A stretch of 64,000 bases of DNA from Pseudomonas asgharzadehiana (GCF_019139815.1 NZ_CP077079.1:3844001-3908000); one strand, 5' to 3'. Shown: positions 25,572 to 35,303, counted from the stretch's first letter. The notes: generated from the letters alone by a model not told the origin. A program made the numbers and translations.

Positions 25572-26110
25572 CACAGCGGGTCGGCCGCATGCAGGCTGTG
25601 GTAACAGTGCACCAGGGCGCTGGAAATATAGTTTTTGACGGTGCCGGAGGACACGCCCAGGCGGCTGGCGATTTCGCTGTAGGTCAGCCCGTCGAGGCGA
25701 CTTAACAGGAAGGCCTCGCGGGCCTTGGCTGGCAAACCGGCGAGCATTTCCGCGATACGCTCCAACGCTTGCAGCGCCACGTGGATCGCGGCCGGGTCGG
25801 GCATGCCGGCGTCTTCACACTGGATGGCCAGCGCTTGCATGTAGGCTTTTTCGATACGGCGTCGACGCGCGCCATCGATCAACAGGCGCCCCGCCGTGGT
25901 GGCCAGGAAGGCCCGAGGTTCCTGGATGTGTTGTGGCTCGGCCAGCATCAGCACACGAATGAACGCATCGTGCGCCAGGTCGGCGGCGTGCTGGGAACAC
26001 CCGAGTTTTCTGCGCAGCCAGCCATGCAACCAGCCGTGGTGCTCGCGGTACATCGCCGTAAGGGTCTGCTGGCGCACGGAGTCGCCCAGCGCGGCCGGAA
26101 TGTCATGCAT
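25571..26110 (-). CDS. fecI: ECF sigma factor, FecI family
   Basis: A 179-residue ECF sigma factor. Region 2 reads DLAHDAFIRVLML and region 4 reads AREAFLLSRLDGLTYSEIAS followed by LGVSSGTVKNYISSAL, both typical of iron-starvation FecI-like sigmas. ATG 26110 has GAGAAA about nine bases upstream. It directs RNA polymerase to iron-uptake genes, with activity controlled by FecR. It follows the TonB receptor gene by 79 bases, an unusual order (receptor, fecI, fecR). Confidence 0.88.
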   Translation of the reverse strand: MHDIPAALGDSVRQQTLTAMYREHHGWLHGWLRRKLGCSQHAADLAHDAFIRVLMLAEPQHIQEPRAFLATTAGRLLIDGARRRRIEKAYMQALAIQCEDAGMPDPAAIHVALQALERIAEMLAGLPAKAREAFLLSRLDGLTYSEIASRLGVSSGTVKNYISSALVHCYHSLHAADPL

Positions 26111-26189
26111 GCGCAAAAATTTCTCAAATGGGAAATGTTACCAATTGCGCAAACAATGCCAGTAAAACGATGACGGGGCAAGGGCCGGA

Positions 26190-28301
26190 TTAACGCCAAC
26201 TCCACGACACGCCGGTGTAGATGCCACGACCTTCCGCGGGTGTAGAACGGGCTAAATCCGCGCCCTTGTCGTCGTAAGCCGGTGTAACGGTGTTGGCGTA
26301 GCGGCGGTTGGCAAGGTTGCGCAGGTCGACCCAGGCTTGCCAGGCCTGTTGGGGCGCGTCGTAACCGAACGTCGCACCATAAACGGTGTAGGGCGCCGCG
26401 TAGTAGGAGTTGGCGTAGTCCACCGCCACCCGTGAAGCATGCTCGGTATTGAGGCTGGTGTAGAAGCCCGTCGGGTGGTCGTAGCGCAGTTGCGCCTGGT
26501 AGTAGTGCTTGGGGATACCGGGCAAGGCGTTGCCGCCGAAACGGTCGTCGTCGCGGTAGTGGAAGTCGCTGTAGGTGTAGGCCTGGCGCAGGTTGAGTAT
26601 GCCGCGGTGGCCGCCGTCCCACAGCGGGCTGAGCAGGCCCAGTTCAACGCCCTGGTGCACGGTGGGGCTGGCGTTGGATTCGGCGATGATTGCATTGCTG
26701 GTTGGGGTCTGGGGCTGGGTTTCCACGCTGAGCAGTTCGTGACGTACTTCGGAGCGGTACAGCGCCAGGTCCCATTGGCCAAGCCATGCCTCTCCTCGCC
26801 CGCCGATTTCCAGGGTGGTGGCGGTCTGGTTTTTCAAACTGACACCTTCTCGCGCCAACCCCGTGGCCGCACCGCCGGCGAAGTATTTGTTGGAACCCCA
26901 GATCATCGACCACGCATGCGGCGGCTCGACCGAGCGGCTCACGTTGCCGTACACCTGCAATTGCGGGTTGACGTCATACCGCAGGCCGATGCGCGGCGCG
27001 TAGTCCCAATCATGCTGGCTGAGCGGCGCCTGGCCTTGAGGGTACGTGACCTGGGTTTCGCGGCGGGTGTAGATCGCGGCTAGGCCGGTGGTCAGCCAGA
27101 GGTCCGGCACCAGTTCCAGCTCGTTGCCGATGTGCAGCACGGTGTCGGAGCCCAGGTAGCTGTAGTCGCGGGTCTTGGTGCCGGGGGCATAGGTGACGGT
27201 GTTGCCGGCAGGTACGCGTACATATTCCGACGCGCCATTGTTGGGCATCGCCTGGGTGGTGCGCAGGCCAACGGTGATTTTGCTGTCGTGGCCGAACAAC
27301 ATGTCCTGGCGGATGTAATTGAGGGTGCCGCTGAGGTCGGTGTAGGCGACTTTAAGGCGGTTGGTGCCTTCGCGCAGGTCCATCGGGTAATCGTGATAGG
27401 CCAGGCCGACTTCAAGGCGCGAGTTGTCGTCCAGTTGCAGGGTGGTTTTATTGGCGATCCAGGTCGATCCCGGTTGCAGGCGCTTGGAGTCACGGCTGGC
27501 GTTAAGGCTGTTGGCTGCGCGCGGGTCGTGGCTGATCTGGCTGCGGGTGAGTTTGCCGGGGGTGTCGTTGGTCGTCTCGCGGTAACGGAAATAGAAGCGG
27601 GTTTCCAGATTCGGATTGAAGCGGTAGCCGAAGTTGGCGGCCACGCCCTTGCCGGTGGCGGCGCTCTGGTGCTGATAACCGTCGGATTCCGAGTCGGTCA
27701 GGCTGATGTAGTAATCGGCATCCCCCAGTACCTGGCCCGAGCTGATTTCGCGTTGGGCGTAACCACGGCTGCCGGCCTCATAGCGCACTTGCAGCTTGGG
27801 CGCGTCGTAACCCGTGCGGGTCACGTAGTTGACCGCGCCGCCCAGGGCCAGCGCGCCCTGATCAAAACCGTTGGCGCCACGCAGCACTTCGACGCGGCTC
27901 TGCCACAGTGGGTCCTTGAGTTCGTAGGGTGTGCCGCCAGGCCCGGTCAGGGGCAGGCCGTCGAACATCTCATAGAGCCCGGAAGCATGCGCGCCGGGGC
28001 TGCGGTTCAGGCCCGAACCGCGAATGGACAACTTCACCCCTTCGTTATTCGCCGCCTTGGCGTACACCCCCGGCTGGTACTTGAACACATCTTCGTTGGT
28101 GCTCACCCGCCCCTGCTGCACGCTGCTCATGTCGATGTAATTGGTGGCGCCGGGCACGTTCTTCAGCTGCGCCTGGGCCACTTCGCCGGCACTGGCCTCG
28201 GCCGTGGTGACTTCGAGCGGCGCCAGTTGCACGTCTTCGGCGTGCACCAGCGAACTTAAGGTCAGGGCGGCAAACAGCAACGGAGGTTGGCGCAACAGCA
28301 T
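26190..28301 (-). CDS. TonB-dependent outer-membrane receptor
   Basis: A 703-residue FecA-type receptor for iron-siderophore or similar ligands. A signal peptide (LLFAALTLSSLVHA) ends before EDVQLAPLEVTT, a TonB-box-like start. The plug follows directly (SIRGSGLNRSPGAHASGLYE, then VEVLRGANGFDQGALALGGA), then a beta-barrel ending in a terminal aromatic-containing strand (GIYTGVSWSWR). There is no N-terminal STN signalling domain between signal peptide and plug, although fecI-fecR lie directly downstream. ATG 28301 has AAGGA at good spacing. Confidence 0.88.
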   Translation of the reverse strand: MLLRQPPLLFAALTLSSLVHAEDVQLAPLEVTTAEASAGEVAQAQLKNVPGATNYIDMSSVQQGRVSTNEDVFKYQPGVYAKAANNEGVKLSIRGSGLNRSPGAHASGLYEMFDGLPLTGPGGTPYELKDPLWQSRVEVLRGANGFDQGALALGGAVNYVTRTGYDAPKLQVRYEAGSRGYAQREISSGQVLGDADYYISLTDSESDGYQHQSAATGKGVAANFGYRFNPNLETRFYFRYRETTNDTPGKLTRSQISHDPRAANSLNASRDSKRLQPGSTWIANKTTLQLDDNSRLEVGLAYHDYPMDLREGTNRLKVAYTDLSGTLNYIRQDMLFGHDSKITVGLRTTQAMPNNGASEYVRVPAGNTVTYAPGTKTRDYSYLGSDTVLHIGNELELVPDLWLTTGLAAIYTRRETQVTYPQGQAPLSQHDWDYAPRIGLRYDVNPQLQVYGNVSRSVEPPHAWSMIWGSNKYFAGGAATGLAREGVSLKNQTATTLEIGGRGEAWLGQWDLALYRSEVRHELLSVETQPQTPTSNAIIAESNASPTVHQGVELGLLSPLWDGGHRGILNLRQAYTYSDFHYRDDDRFGGNALPGIPKHYYQAQLRYDHPTGFYTSLNTEHASRVAVDYANSYYAAPYTVYGATFGYDAPQQAWQAWVDLRNLANRRYANTVTPAYDDKGADLARSTPAEGRGIYTGVSWSWR

Positions 28302-28546
28302 GGGCAGGTCCTTGGGAGTCGGGGGCATGAAGGGCCTGGCCCACCACGCGAACAGTGATGGGAAGCCAACGCGGCCCACCAAGTCACGCTTTGTTAACGG
28401 ACCCGCTTCTTTCTACACCAACGCCAAGCTGCTTTTTTATTAAGTCCTACATCGAGTCCGCGCATGCACACTCAATATCCGACGAAACAAACAGTGCCCC
28501 TACTGTGAAGCCCCCCTTAAGCAAACAAACGATCTAACCCAGCACG

Positions 28547-29860
28547 TTATTGCAGTTCATTGGCAAAGCGCCCGACCGCGCTCACCACCTGTTTGGCGCC
28601 CCCCTGGATCTCGGTGATCACCGCGCCGGCCTGGTTGGCCAGGGTCAAGCCTTGCTCTGCCTGCTCGCGGCTGCTGAACATCTCGGTAATAGCTTCGTCG
28701 GCGAGACGCTGGTTTTGCTGGACCACGCTGACAATCTCTTCGGTTGCCGTACTGGTTCGGCTAGCCAACTGCCTGACCTCATCGGCCACGACCGCAAAGC
28801 CCCGCCCCTGTTCACCGGCGCGGGCGGCCTCGATGGCCGCATTGAGCGCCAACAGGTTGGTCTGGGCGGCGATACCCCCGATGGTCTGCACAATCGCGCT
28901 GATCAGCAATGACTGCTTACCCAGTGCTTCGATGCTGCCGGTAGCCGATTGCATCTGCACGGCAATGTTTTGCATGGTTTGTACCGTGTTCTGTACAACG
29001 GCCGCGCCGCGCTCGGCCGTGACATCGGTTTGCAGCGACACTTCGTAAGCCACCCCGGCCGCGGCCTTGACCTCGGACTCGCGCAACACCTGGCCGGTGA
29101 CCACACTGGCAAACTTCACCACTTTGCACAGATTGCCTTCTGCGTCGTGCACCGGGTTGTAAGTGGCTTCGAGCCATACATCGTTACCGCGGCTGTCCAC
29201 CCGCTTGAAGCGGCTGGCGACAAACTCTCCACGATTGAGGGTCTGCCAGAAATCAACGTAGCCGCTCGATGCCGCCTCTTGCGGGCTGCAGAACATGCTG
29301 TGTTTTTTGCCGACGATCTGATCCAGGCTATACCCCATGGCATCGAGGAACTGAGTATTGGCGGTGACCACCGTCCCATCCAGTTTGAACTGGATAACGG
29401 CAGTCGAGCGGATCAACGCGTTGATGAACGCCTCGTTTTCCTTGGATTGCTCAATGACACGGCTCACATCGGCACCGTAGCCCTGGATATGCGACAGCCG
29501 ACCGTCACGCCCTTTGATCGGGCACCAGGTCAGGTTGAGCCAGGCCAGGCTGGCATCGCTGCGCAAATAGCGGTAGTCGTCAGTCACCGGTTCAAAGCGC
29601 TCAACCGCTGCGTGAAAATTGCGAAAGCAGGGCAAGTCCTTGACGTAAGGGGGAACGACTTCACCCAGCAAGCGACCTTGCAAGTGCTCTGGGGGATAAC
29701 CAAGCACCCGCGCGAATGCGTCATTGACCGCCGTAATGCGGTACTCCGCATCCAGGGCGATGGAAAGCCTGCCACGGTCAAATTGCGCAACGAGCTGTCG
29801 CAAATGAAAAAGCTCGTCGTCCTGGTCCTGTAGATTTTTCTTCAAGAGGCGATTGAACAT
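28547..29860 (-). CDS. Soluble PAS-PAS chemoreceptor, BdlA/Aer-like
   Basis: A 437-residue protein without membrane segments. Two PAS domains (about residues 20-140 and 145-265; [20 protein letters not shown], then [20 protein letters not shown]) precede an MCP signalling domain whose hairpin tip reads [20 protein letters not shown] and [17 protein letters not shown]. The PAS-PAS-MCP soluble layout is that of P. aeruginosa BdlA, which controls biofilm dispersal, and of some Aer-type oxygen sensors. ATG 29860 is the start (MFNRLLKKN); the longer frame has no domain. Exact orthology to BdlA is not established. Confidence 0.83.
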   Translation of the reverse strand: MFNRLLKKNLQDQDDELFHLRQLVAQFDRGRLSIALDAEYRITAVNDAFARVLGYPPEHLQGRLLGEVVPPYVKDLPCFRNFHAAVERFEPVTDDYRYLRSDASLAWLNLTWCPIKGRDGRLSHIQGYGADVSRVIEQSKENEAFINALIRSTAVIQFKLDGTVVTANTQFLDAMGYSLDQIVGKKHSMFCSPQEAASSGYVDFWQTLNRGEFVASRFKRVDSRGNDVWLEATYNPVHDAEGNLCKVVKFASVVTGQVLRESEVKAAAGVAYEVSLQTDVTAERGAAVVQNTVQTMQNIAVQMQSATGSIEALGKQSLLISAIVQTIGGIAAQTNLLALNAAIEAARAGEQGRGFAVVADEVRQLASRTSTATEEIVSVVQQNQRLADEAITEMFSSREQAEQGLTLANQAGAVITEIQGGAKQVVSAVGRFANELQ

Positions 29861-29968
29861 GGTGGCGTCCCTGCTGTGGTCATCACTGCATCGGCCAGGT
29901 GGCCGGCAAGCTGAGCATAGACGACGAACGGTCACGCCGGCGCCACTGACCCCAAGCAAGTGATTGAC

Positions 29969-30235
29969 CTAACCGGGCAGCTCCACCCCCTGCATCAGCT
30001 CGTGCGCCTCCGAGCCCGCGGGAAACCGGAAACCATACATCTCATCTGCCGCGAGTATCTGCCCAAGTGCCTCAAGCAACTGCGGCTCGCTTGGCGAGGC
30101 GCGCAGCAGCTTGTGTGCAGGCAATAACAATTCGGCAGCAACGCCTTCGGCACTGGCGGTCTCGATTACCGCGAAGAGAATAAAGCGCAGGCGTATTTCG
30201 CGATCCGTAGGCCACACCGTTTTTTGCTTACTCAA
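29969..30235 (-). CDS. Small hypothetical protein
   Basis: An 88-residue, mostly helical protein that I do not recognise. It has no signal peptide or clear membrane segment. It lies about 110 bases upstream of the chemoreceptor gene on the same strand and may be co-transcribed with it. Confidence 0.5.
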   Translation of the reverse strand: MSKQKTVWPTDREIRLRFILFAVIETASAEGVAAELLLPAHKLLRASPSEPQLLEALGQILAADEMYGFRFPAGSEAHELMQGVELPG

Positions 30236-30390
30236 GGGTAGGGCCTCATTTTTCAGAAAAGTCCGAGGCTATTGCCGACGCCGGGGCGATTCAAGCAAGG
30301 GAAGGCAAGATAGGCCACTTCCTACAGAGGAAAACGAAACGCTGTACCTGTACGGATAGCTGTGCTGCCGCTTTGCGTTGCCAATAGCGC

Positions 30391-31140
30391 TCACTGCACC
30401 GGAAGGAAATTCATCAGCAACAGACTTTGCGCATAATTGAGACCAATGCGCCGGTAGCGCTCGTCAAGCATCTGCGTCAACAGGTCGAGCCGCGCGACAA
30501 TCTTGCCGAACTCCACCGCAAAACTGAGGTTACTGCCCTCCTCCGATATCTCGTTGGAAAACAACAGCAGCACCCCATTGGCATCCTGACGCTTGCTGAG
30601 CAACCACGTGGCCTTCTCGATATTGCGCGCGGCGTTGCTGACGAATTGCGGGTTGATCGAGTCGGTCATATAGAACTCGGTGCGCCCACCGTGGGCGGTC
30701 ACCAGCATGCTGCCGATCGCGTAGATAAACGCCCCGACCCGATCGCCCTGGAATTCCGGGCTCAAGGAATAGCTCAAGGCCACCAGGTCGCGACGTTCAC
30801 CCAAGGCTGGCAGCGGCCGGCGCTGCTCGATCGCCTGGCGAATTTCCCGCTCGGCACTCGCCGCATCCGGGTAACCCGACTGCCGCCATTGGCTGGGGTT
30901 ACGCAGGTAAAGCTTGCTCATCAGCACGTACAGGCTTTGCAGGTTGTCGCGCATGCCCAGCGTGGCCATGCGATCGACACTGGTTTGAAAGAACTCGTCG
31001 GGCTTGCCATTGGTGAACTGCTTGGCAATATCGCGGCCTTGTTGCTGAGTGCAGCCGGTAGCAAAAAACACTAATGCAGCGGCCAGGAGCAACAGCCGGC
31101 GCCTGGCGCGAACTCGGAAAAAAGGAAACGTGCGATCCAT
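30391..31140 (-). CDS. Conserved hypothetical lipoprotein
   Basis: A 249-residue protein with a lipoprotein signal (LLLLAAALVFFATGC, Cys near residue 30, then TQQQG). The mature part is helical, with no recognised domain; NAARNIEKATWLLSKR and LSPEFQGDRVGAFIYAIGSM are conserved-looking stretches. It is probably anchored in the outer membrane or periplasmic face. ATG 31140 is preferred; GTG 31146 is in frame just upstream. Confidence 0.7.
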   Translation of the reverse strand: MDRTFPFFRVRARRRLLLLAAALVFFATGCTQQQGRDIAKQFTNGKPDEFFQTSVDRMATLGMRDNLQSLYVLMSKLYLRNPSQWRQSGYPDAASAEREIRQAIEQRRPLPALGERRDLVALSYSLSPEFQGDRVGAFIYAIGSMLVTAHGGRTEFYMTDSINPQFVSNAARNIEKATWLLSKRQDANGVLLLFSNEISEEGSNLSFAVEFGKIVARLDLLTQMLDERYRRIGLNYAQSLLLMNFLPVQ

Positions 31141-31146
31141 CGGCAC

Positions 31147-31413
31147 CCGATCTTGTTCTTCTGCCCACGCGGGAAATCGGTGGGGCTGGGACAGAAATAG
31201 AGCGGATAAATCTAAAAAAGTGCGAAAGACAGCAGCAGATAGTTGTAAGAGGTGCCTGCCAGAGCGCCGCGTGACGAATTCGTTTCAGCGCCTATACTTC
31301 AGTTGCGTGCGTTGTTGGCGAGCCAGGATGGCATTTTCACTTTTACGTGGCCTTGCGGGTGGTTCGCAGCGCCCGCGGCACTATCAGCAGCCGCTGTAAA
31401 TGAGGTGACGGCA
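31147..31413. other. Gap upstream of the lipoprotein gene
   Basis: No gene is recognised. It should hold the promoter of the leftward lipoprotein gene. The rightward part leads into a possible 24-residue reading frame. Confidence 0.4.
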
Positions 31414-31488
31414 ATGAAACATCCAATTCGAGCACAAATGTTTGTCCAGGTGATTTGCCTGCTTTCGGTGGCTCAGCTTTTTTGCTGA
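31414..31488 (+). CDS. Possible 24-residue hydrophobic peptide
   Basis: ATG 31414 has a strong ribosome site (GAGGTGA, six bases upstream). The frame reads MKHPIRAQMFVQVICLLSVA and ends QLFC. The basic start and hydrophobic core fit a small membrane peptide. Coding status is not proven. Confidence 0.35.
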   Translation: MKHPIRAQMFVQVICLLSVAQLFC

Positions 31489-31540
31489 TCCGGAGGGGAA
31501 ACTGCCTTTGAAAGGGCTGCGGGCGTGGCGGGGCCCGTCT

Positions 31541-32170
31541 TCATTTGTCCAGGTTCAGCAGTTCCTGCATACGTTCGCCTATCATTCCTCGCAACCATGC
31601 GGCATGAAACTCGATGTCTGCCAGAGAAGTCCCGTCACCCATTTGATATCCCAACACCTTGCCCTTGGGGCCCTTATACGTCACGTAAAAATGGCCATCG
31701 TGGTCAAACAGGGCGACCGCGTAGGGGCGGATGGAAAGAATGTGGTCGAAAGGCACACGCACTTCCATGGGTTTGCGGCCACGACGCGTGACCGTGAGGG
31801 TGAGCAGTTGCTGGTTTTCGTCGAACGTGAACGCCTGCACTTGAGGCTCAGACGTCACCCACGCAAACATCGCGGCAATGAACACTGCAGCACCCAGCAT
31901 GAGCAGCATGAACGACGACTCGCTGAGCTTCGATCCAGCGCTGGGGGGCTCACCGTGTATATCGCCCATCCCCACAAGCAACATCGCCAACCCATAGCCC
32001 GGTAAAAGCAAAAGCAGCCCAAGGAAGAATCCAAAAACTGCGTAGCCATTGCCGCCAATGATCGGGATACTCGGGCCGTAATGCCAAACAGGTGGGTGGG
32101 TAGCAACGGTTTCGGTGCTTGGCGCGGCTAAAGGCGTTGCGACAAGACGAGGTGGGCGTTGACGATCCAT
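31541..32170 (-). CDS. Two-helix membrane protein, paralogue of 34671-35303
   Basis: A 209-residue protein of unknown function with two hydrophobic segments (AVFGFFLGLLLLLPGYGLAM near 45-70, and FMLLMLGAAVFIAAMFAWV near 85-105) and a cytoplasmic C-terminal beta-rich part (AFTFDENQQLLTLTVTRRGR). It shares this core and the end IEFHAAWLRGMIGERMQELL with the gene at 34671-35303, so the two are duplicates. Upstream sequence (GACAGTACCACT) is also shared. It is at the left edge of the tRNA-linked region. Confidence 0.7.
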   Translation of the reverse strand: MDRQRPPRLVATPLAAPSTETVATHPPVWHYGPSIPIIGGNGYAVFGFFLGLLLLLPGYGLAMLLVGMGDIHGEPPSAGSKLSESSFMLLMLGAAVFIAAMFAWVTSEPQVQAFTFDENQQLLTLTVTRRGRKPMEVRVPFDHILSIRPYAVALFDHDGHFYVTYKGPKGKVLGYQMGDGTSLADIEFHAAWLRGMIGERMQELLNLDK

Positions 32171-32340
32171 CTGACGGGCTCCGGGGTTTGCAGCGCAGAC
32201 AGTACCACTGATGGATCGCGGGTATCGGCAGCCGTTGATGATTTACGCTTGAGGGGCGGCCTTGGCGACTGTGGCTCTTTCACATTCTTTTCACAGCCGG
32301 GCGCTTATGGTCATTTCCAGCTCCTAGTGAACATCCCTTT

Positions 32341-32372
32341 AAGCCCGCTCCCCCCCATCGCGGGCTTTTCTT
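32341..32372 (+). terminator. Rho-independent terminator
   Basis: AAGCCCGC at 32341-32348 pairs with GCGGGCTT at 32360-32367, followed by TTCTTT. It would end plus-strand transcription before the small gene at 32565; I see no plus-strand gene just upstream. Confidence 0.55.
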
Positions 32373-32564
32373 TGTCCGCGATTTTCTATGGCATCAGGCC
32401 AATACCTATTCCCAGCTGTGTCAGGCTCAAGGCGCACCGTTTGCACTGACAGCATTGAGCCGGGACGATGATATCTAAGCGTTGAGCGGCAAAGTGATGG
32501 CCAATTGGCACTTTTTCAACCGCCGCCTGTCAATCGCACATCACGGCCGAAGTAGTACGTCATC

Positions 32565-32810
32565 ATGCACAGCTGGAAGAAAATCTCGCTGACCGAAGAT
32601 CTGCAGCGGAGCCTGCCGGGGCATCAGGTCGATTGCATCCTGATCAACGGCTGGAACGCTACCGTCTTCGTCCGACAGCTCGAACATGACTCAATGTTTT
32701 GCACGACGGGAATCAACCTGGCCCAACTGACAGACAATTCAAGCATTCAGAAGCTTGCTGACGAATTGGTTTTCGAGATTGATATGTCCAAGGGAGGGAG
32801 AGTTGGGTAG
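32565..32810 (+). CDS. Small hypothetical protein
   Basis: An 81-residue soluble protein (MHSWKKISLTEDLQRSLPGH...) that I do not recognise. It has no signal or membrane segment. It is followed by a hairpin and the third, decayed tRNA-Ser attachment-like copy. The ribosome site is weak. Confidence 0.45.
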   Translation: MHSWKKISLTEDLQRSLPGHQVDCILINGWNATVFVRQLEHDSMFCTTGINLAQLTDNSSIQKLADELVFEIDMSKGGRVG

Positions 32811-32857
32811 CGTTCCCTTTGCCTGAGTTGCGCGCGTGTTTTGGACACGAGAAACGC

Positions 32858-32921
32858 AAAAGCCCCGCTTTCGTTGGGCTTTCGTTTGAATCTTGGCGGG
32901 GAGCCAGGGAACGCTATTAAC
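32858..32921. other. Decayed tRNA-Ser attachment-site copy with terminator
   Basis: AAAAGCCCCGCTTTCGTTGGGCT is followed by TTCGTTTGAATCTTGGCGGG, matching the flank and 3' end of the copy at 35432-35528. Compared with the tRNA gene, 14 bases of the T-arm (ATTCGAACCCTGGG) are missing, but AACGCTATTAAC is kept. It is probably an old integration junction. Confidence 0.6.
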
Positions 32922-32929
32922 AGTCCCAC

Positions 32930-33946
32930 TTAGCGGATAGTGATGTCCCTACCGAAGTATTGCTCGGCGTCATACTTTCCGATCACTTGCTCCAAGGTCT
33001 CGTGGTTATTGTCCATTACCAATTTGTGTGAGATTGCGCTGAGCGCAATTAAGATATCCTTACATTCAATACGTGCTTGCATGACTGAACTTGAGGCGGT
33101 TGTGAGAACTTGAGAAAGCAATTCATGATTCTTTTCAATCAGGCACACAATAAAATTGTATGTTACCTTATAGCACAAATCCATATCTTCGATTTCTTTC
33201 GGCCTAACAACCTTTTCTAAAAAATCCTTTTCTTTACCCGCAGGGACAAATTCTTGAACCCAATAAAAATAGGATTCATCGAAGATAATGGATTTGATGG
33301 CGTTTAATATTTTTTCATTGGTAGCTATTTTATTAAATATAACGGCTGCGAACTCATCAGACACGTCAATCAATTCATCGCCGTATTCATTATTAAGCAA
33401 GGTGATCATTGCGTGAAGCTCTTTGAGCAGGGATACATTGCCAGAGCCCATTTCATTATATGCTTCGCCAACCTCATCAATATTACGTTTGAATACGCCA
33501 ATATATTTATCACCCTCTTTAATAGCATCAAGGAGAGGAATCAAGCTGTAGCGTCTAACCTGTATCAGCTCATAAAACTGGCCCAGCTCTTCACGAATAT
33601 CTTGCAAGCGCTCCACCGACGCTGCTAAAAAATTACTGTCATCTCTTATCGCTTTATTCAAGCGAGTGAAGTCCAATACATCGTTAGACCAGAGCACGCG
33701 CAGGTCGATACTTTTTTCAAAGGCTTGTGTCTTGCTAACCAGTATCGAATACTTATCTTCTATTTCAAAAAGCACATCTTGAACTTTTTGAAGACCTGTT
33801 GATCTTGCGTGCTGATTGATTCCACGAATCTTTTCAGCTTCGGCTTGTTTCTTTTGACGAACACTCCAAGTAATTGCCGCACCTACAATTGTCAAGCTTG
33901 TCGCCATATCAAAGCCAAGCTGGATATTACTGAACCATGTGCTCAT
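32930..33946 (-). CDS. AT-rich island protein, N-terminal membrane anchor
   Basis: A 338-residue protein of unknown function. It begins with a hydrophobic segment (MATSLTIVGAAITWSV, residues 14-29), then a long helical part likely to form coiled coils. Base composition is clearly more AT-rich than the flanking core genes, consistent with recent gain. It lies between two tRNA-Ser attachment-like copies. I recognise no catalytic motif; it could be a defence effector or a structural membrane protein, but there is no direct evidence. Confidence 0.65.
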   Translation of the reverse strand: MSTWFSNIQLGFDMATSLTIVGAAITWSVRQKKQAEAEKIRGINQHARSTGLQKVQDVLFEIEDKYSILVSKTQAFEKSIDLRVLWSNDVLDFTRLNKAIRDDSNFLAASVERLQDIREELGQFYELIQVRRYSLIPLLDAIKEGDKYIGVFKRNIDEVGEAYNEMGSGNVSLLKELHAMITLLNNEYGDELIDVSDEFAAVIFNKIATNEKILNAIKSIIFDESYFYWVQEFVPAGKEKDFLEKVVRPKEIEDMDLCYKVTYNFIVCLIEKNHELLSQVLTTASSSVMQARIECKDILIALSAISHKLVMDNNHETLEQVIGKYDAEQYFGRDITIR

Positions 33947-34670
33947 TTCATTCCCTTAAATATCATTTTTCTAGCCGTACACGTCGTAACAACTGATTTA
34001 AAATCAATTTTCACGCCGTAGAAACAGTGTTGACATGCTTTTTTGGATCGTACCCTGGCTCCGCCTGGGCACACCTCCGGTAAGTCGCTACGTCATGTAT
34101 CACGTAGATCAACCGCAATCAACTGCGCGCCCCCCTTGAATCGGCCTACTACTCACCAGAAACCCTACGAGAGTGAATCGACAGAAGCCCGCCTGATGCC
34201 GTGATCAGTCCTGACCAAGCTTAAAGAAGACGCAAAAAACAGATTCAATCGCTCCGCCTTTTTGTAGATGCCGGATGGCTGCTTCCCTCCGTCGAGTACT
34301 TCGAGAATGGGTCCGCTCATTGCGAAGTTGTCCAATGTAAGCCTGGCCGGTTCTGTGCCGACAGTCAGAAAGTGGATCTACTGTTTCAGCAGCATCAGCC
34401 AAGCGCAGATTTCAGCGATCTAACAGGCGATAGAGCGCTTGAGCATGGGATGTCGCGAACCCGAGTCGTGGCTCGATACGACGTTCCTTGATGGCACATG
34501 CGAGCTGCAGGTGCGTCCAACCCCTTAGAGGCTCCAGTCGCGTCTCCCCCACCAAAGCGTACTGTTCCAAAGTCGAGGCCTTTCCCATAAGAGGCGTTAC
34601 GGTCGAATATTCCGCTGATCCCTAGCACCACTTTATGTGCCGCATAGCCTGTATCAGACGGCGTAGTAGT
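33947..34670. other. Gene-poor gap inside the tRNA-linked region
   Basis: Only short frames occur here. The 78-codon minus-strand frame 34395-34631 (with LDFGTVRFGGGDATGASKG) has no supporting context and I do not call it. No RNA gene or repeat was recognised. Confidence 0.4.
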
Positions 34671-35303
34671 TCATTTGTCCATATTCAGTAGTTCCTGCAT
34701 CCGCACGCCAATGATTCCTCGCAACCAAGCGGCATGAAACTCCATGTCTTCCAGAGAAGTTCCCTCAGCCAATCGATATACGAACTCCTTGTCCCTCGGC
34801 CCCTGACACACAACGCTAAAATAGCCATCACGGTCATAACTGGCTAACACGTAAGGACAAATACAAATAATGTCGTCAAATGGCACCTGCACTTCGGTTG
34901 GTTTACGGCCGCGACGGGTGACAGTGAGGGTAAGCAGTTGTTGGTTTTCATCGAATGTGAAGGCCAGCACTCTAGCCGCAGAGAAAACCCACGCGAAGAC
35001 CAGCCCCATGAGCACAACACAACCAATCAGCCCCAGAATGAGCGTCGACATTGTGAGACCCGACTCATCGCTGCTCGGTTCGCCTTGCATCGCTTCGAAC
35101 CCGAGAAGGAGCAAAATCATCAGTACTAAGCCCGGCAACAACCCAAGCACCACAAAGCAGAAACCCAGAATGGCCGCACCCGTGCTGCCAAAGGTCAGTA
35201 AGTCCGGGCCGCGATGCCAAATAGGGGGATGGGCGGCGGGGCTGCCATTGCTTGATGCGACTAGAGACGCTGCGGCGCGGTGAGGTGAACGTTGACGATT
35301 CAT
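34671..35303 (-). CDS. Two-helix membrane protein, paralogue of 31541-32170
   Basis: A 210-residue protein with the same plan as its paralogue: hydrophobic segments near residues 45-68 and 85-108, then AFTFDENQQLLTLTVTRRGR and EFHAAWLRGIIGVRMQELLN. The N-terminal ends also match (MNRQRSPHRAAASLVA vs MDRQRPPRLVATPLAA). Both copies lie just before a tRNA-Ser attachment-like sequence, so they look like the end gene of two related integrations or of a segmental duplication. Function unknown. Confidence 0.7.
   Translation of the reverse strand: MNRQRSPHRAAASLVASSNGSPAAHPPIWHRGPDLLTFGSTGAAILGFCFVVLGLLPGLVLMILLLLGFEAMQGEPSSDESGLTMSTLILGLIGCVVLMGLVFAWVFSAARVLAFTFDENQQLLTLTVTRRGRKPTEVQVPFDDIICICPYVLASYDRDGYFSVVCQGPRDKEFVYRLAEGTSLEDMEFHAAWLRGIIGVRMQELLNMDK

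Noticed and set aside
28302..28546. Fur box before the TonB receptor
   Set aside because: No stretch comes near the GATAATGATAATCATTATC pattern closely enough to call.
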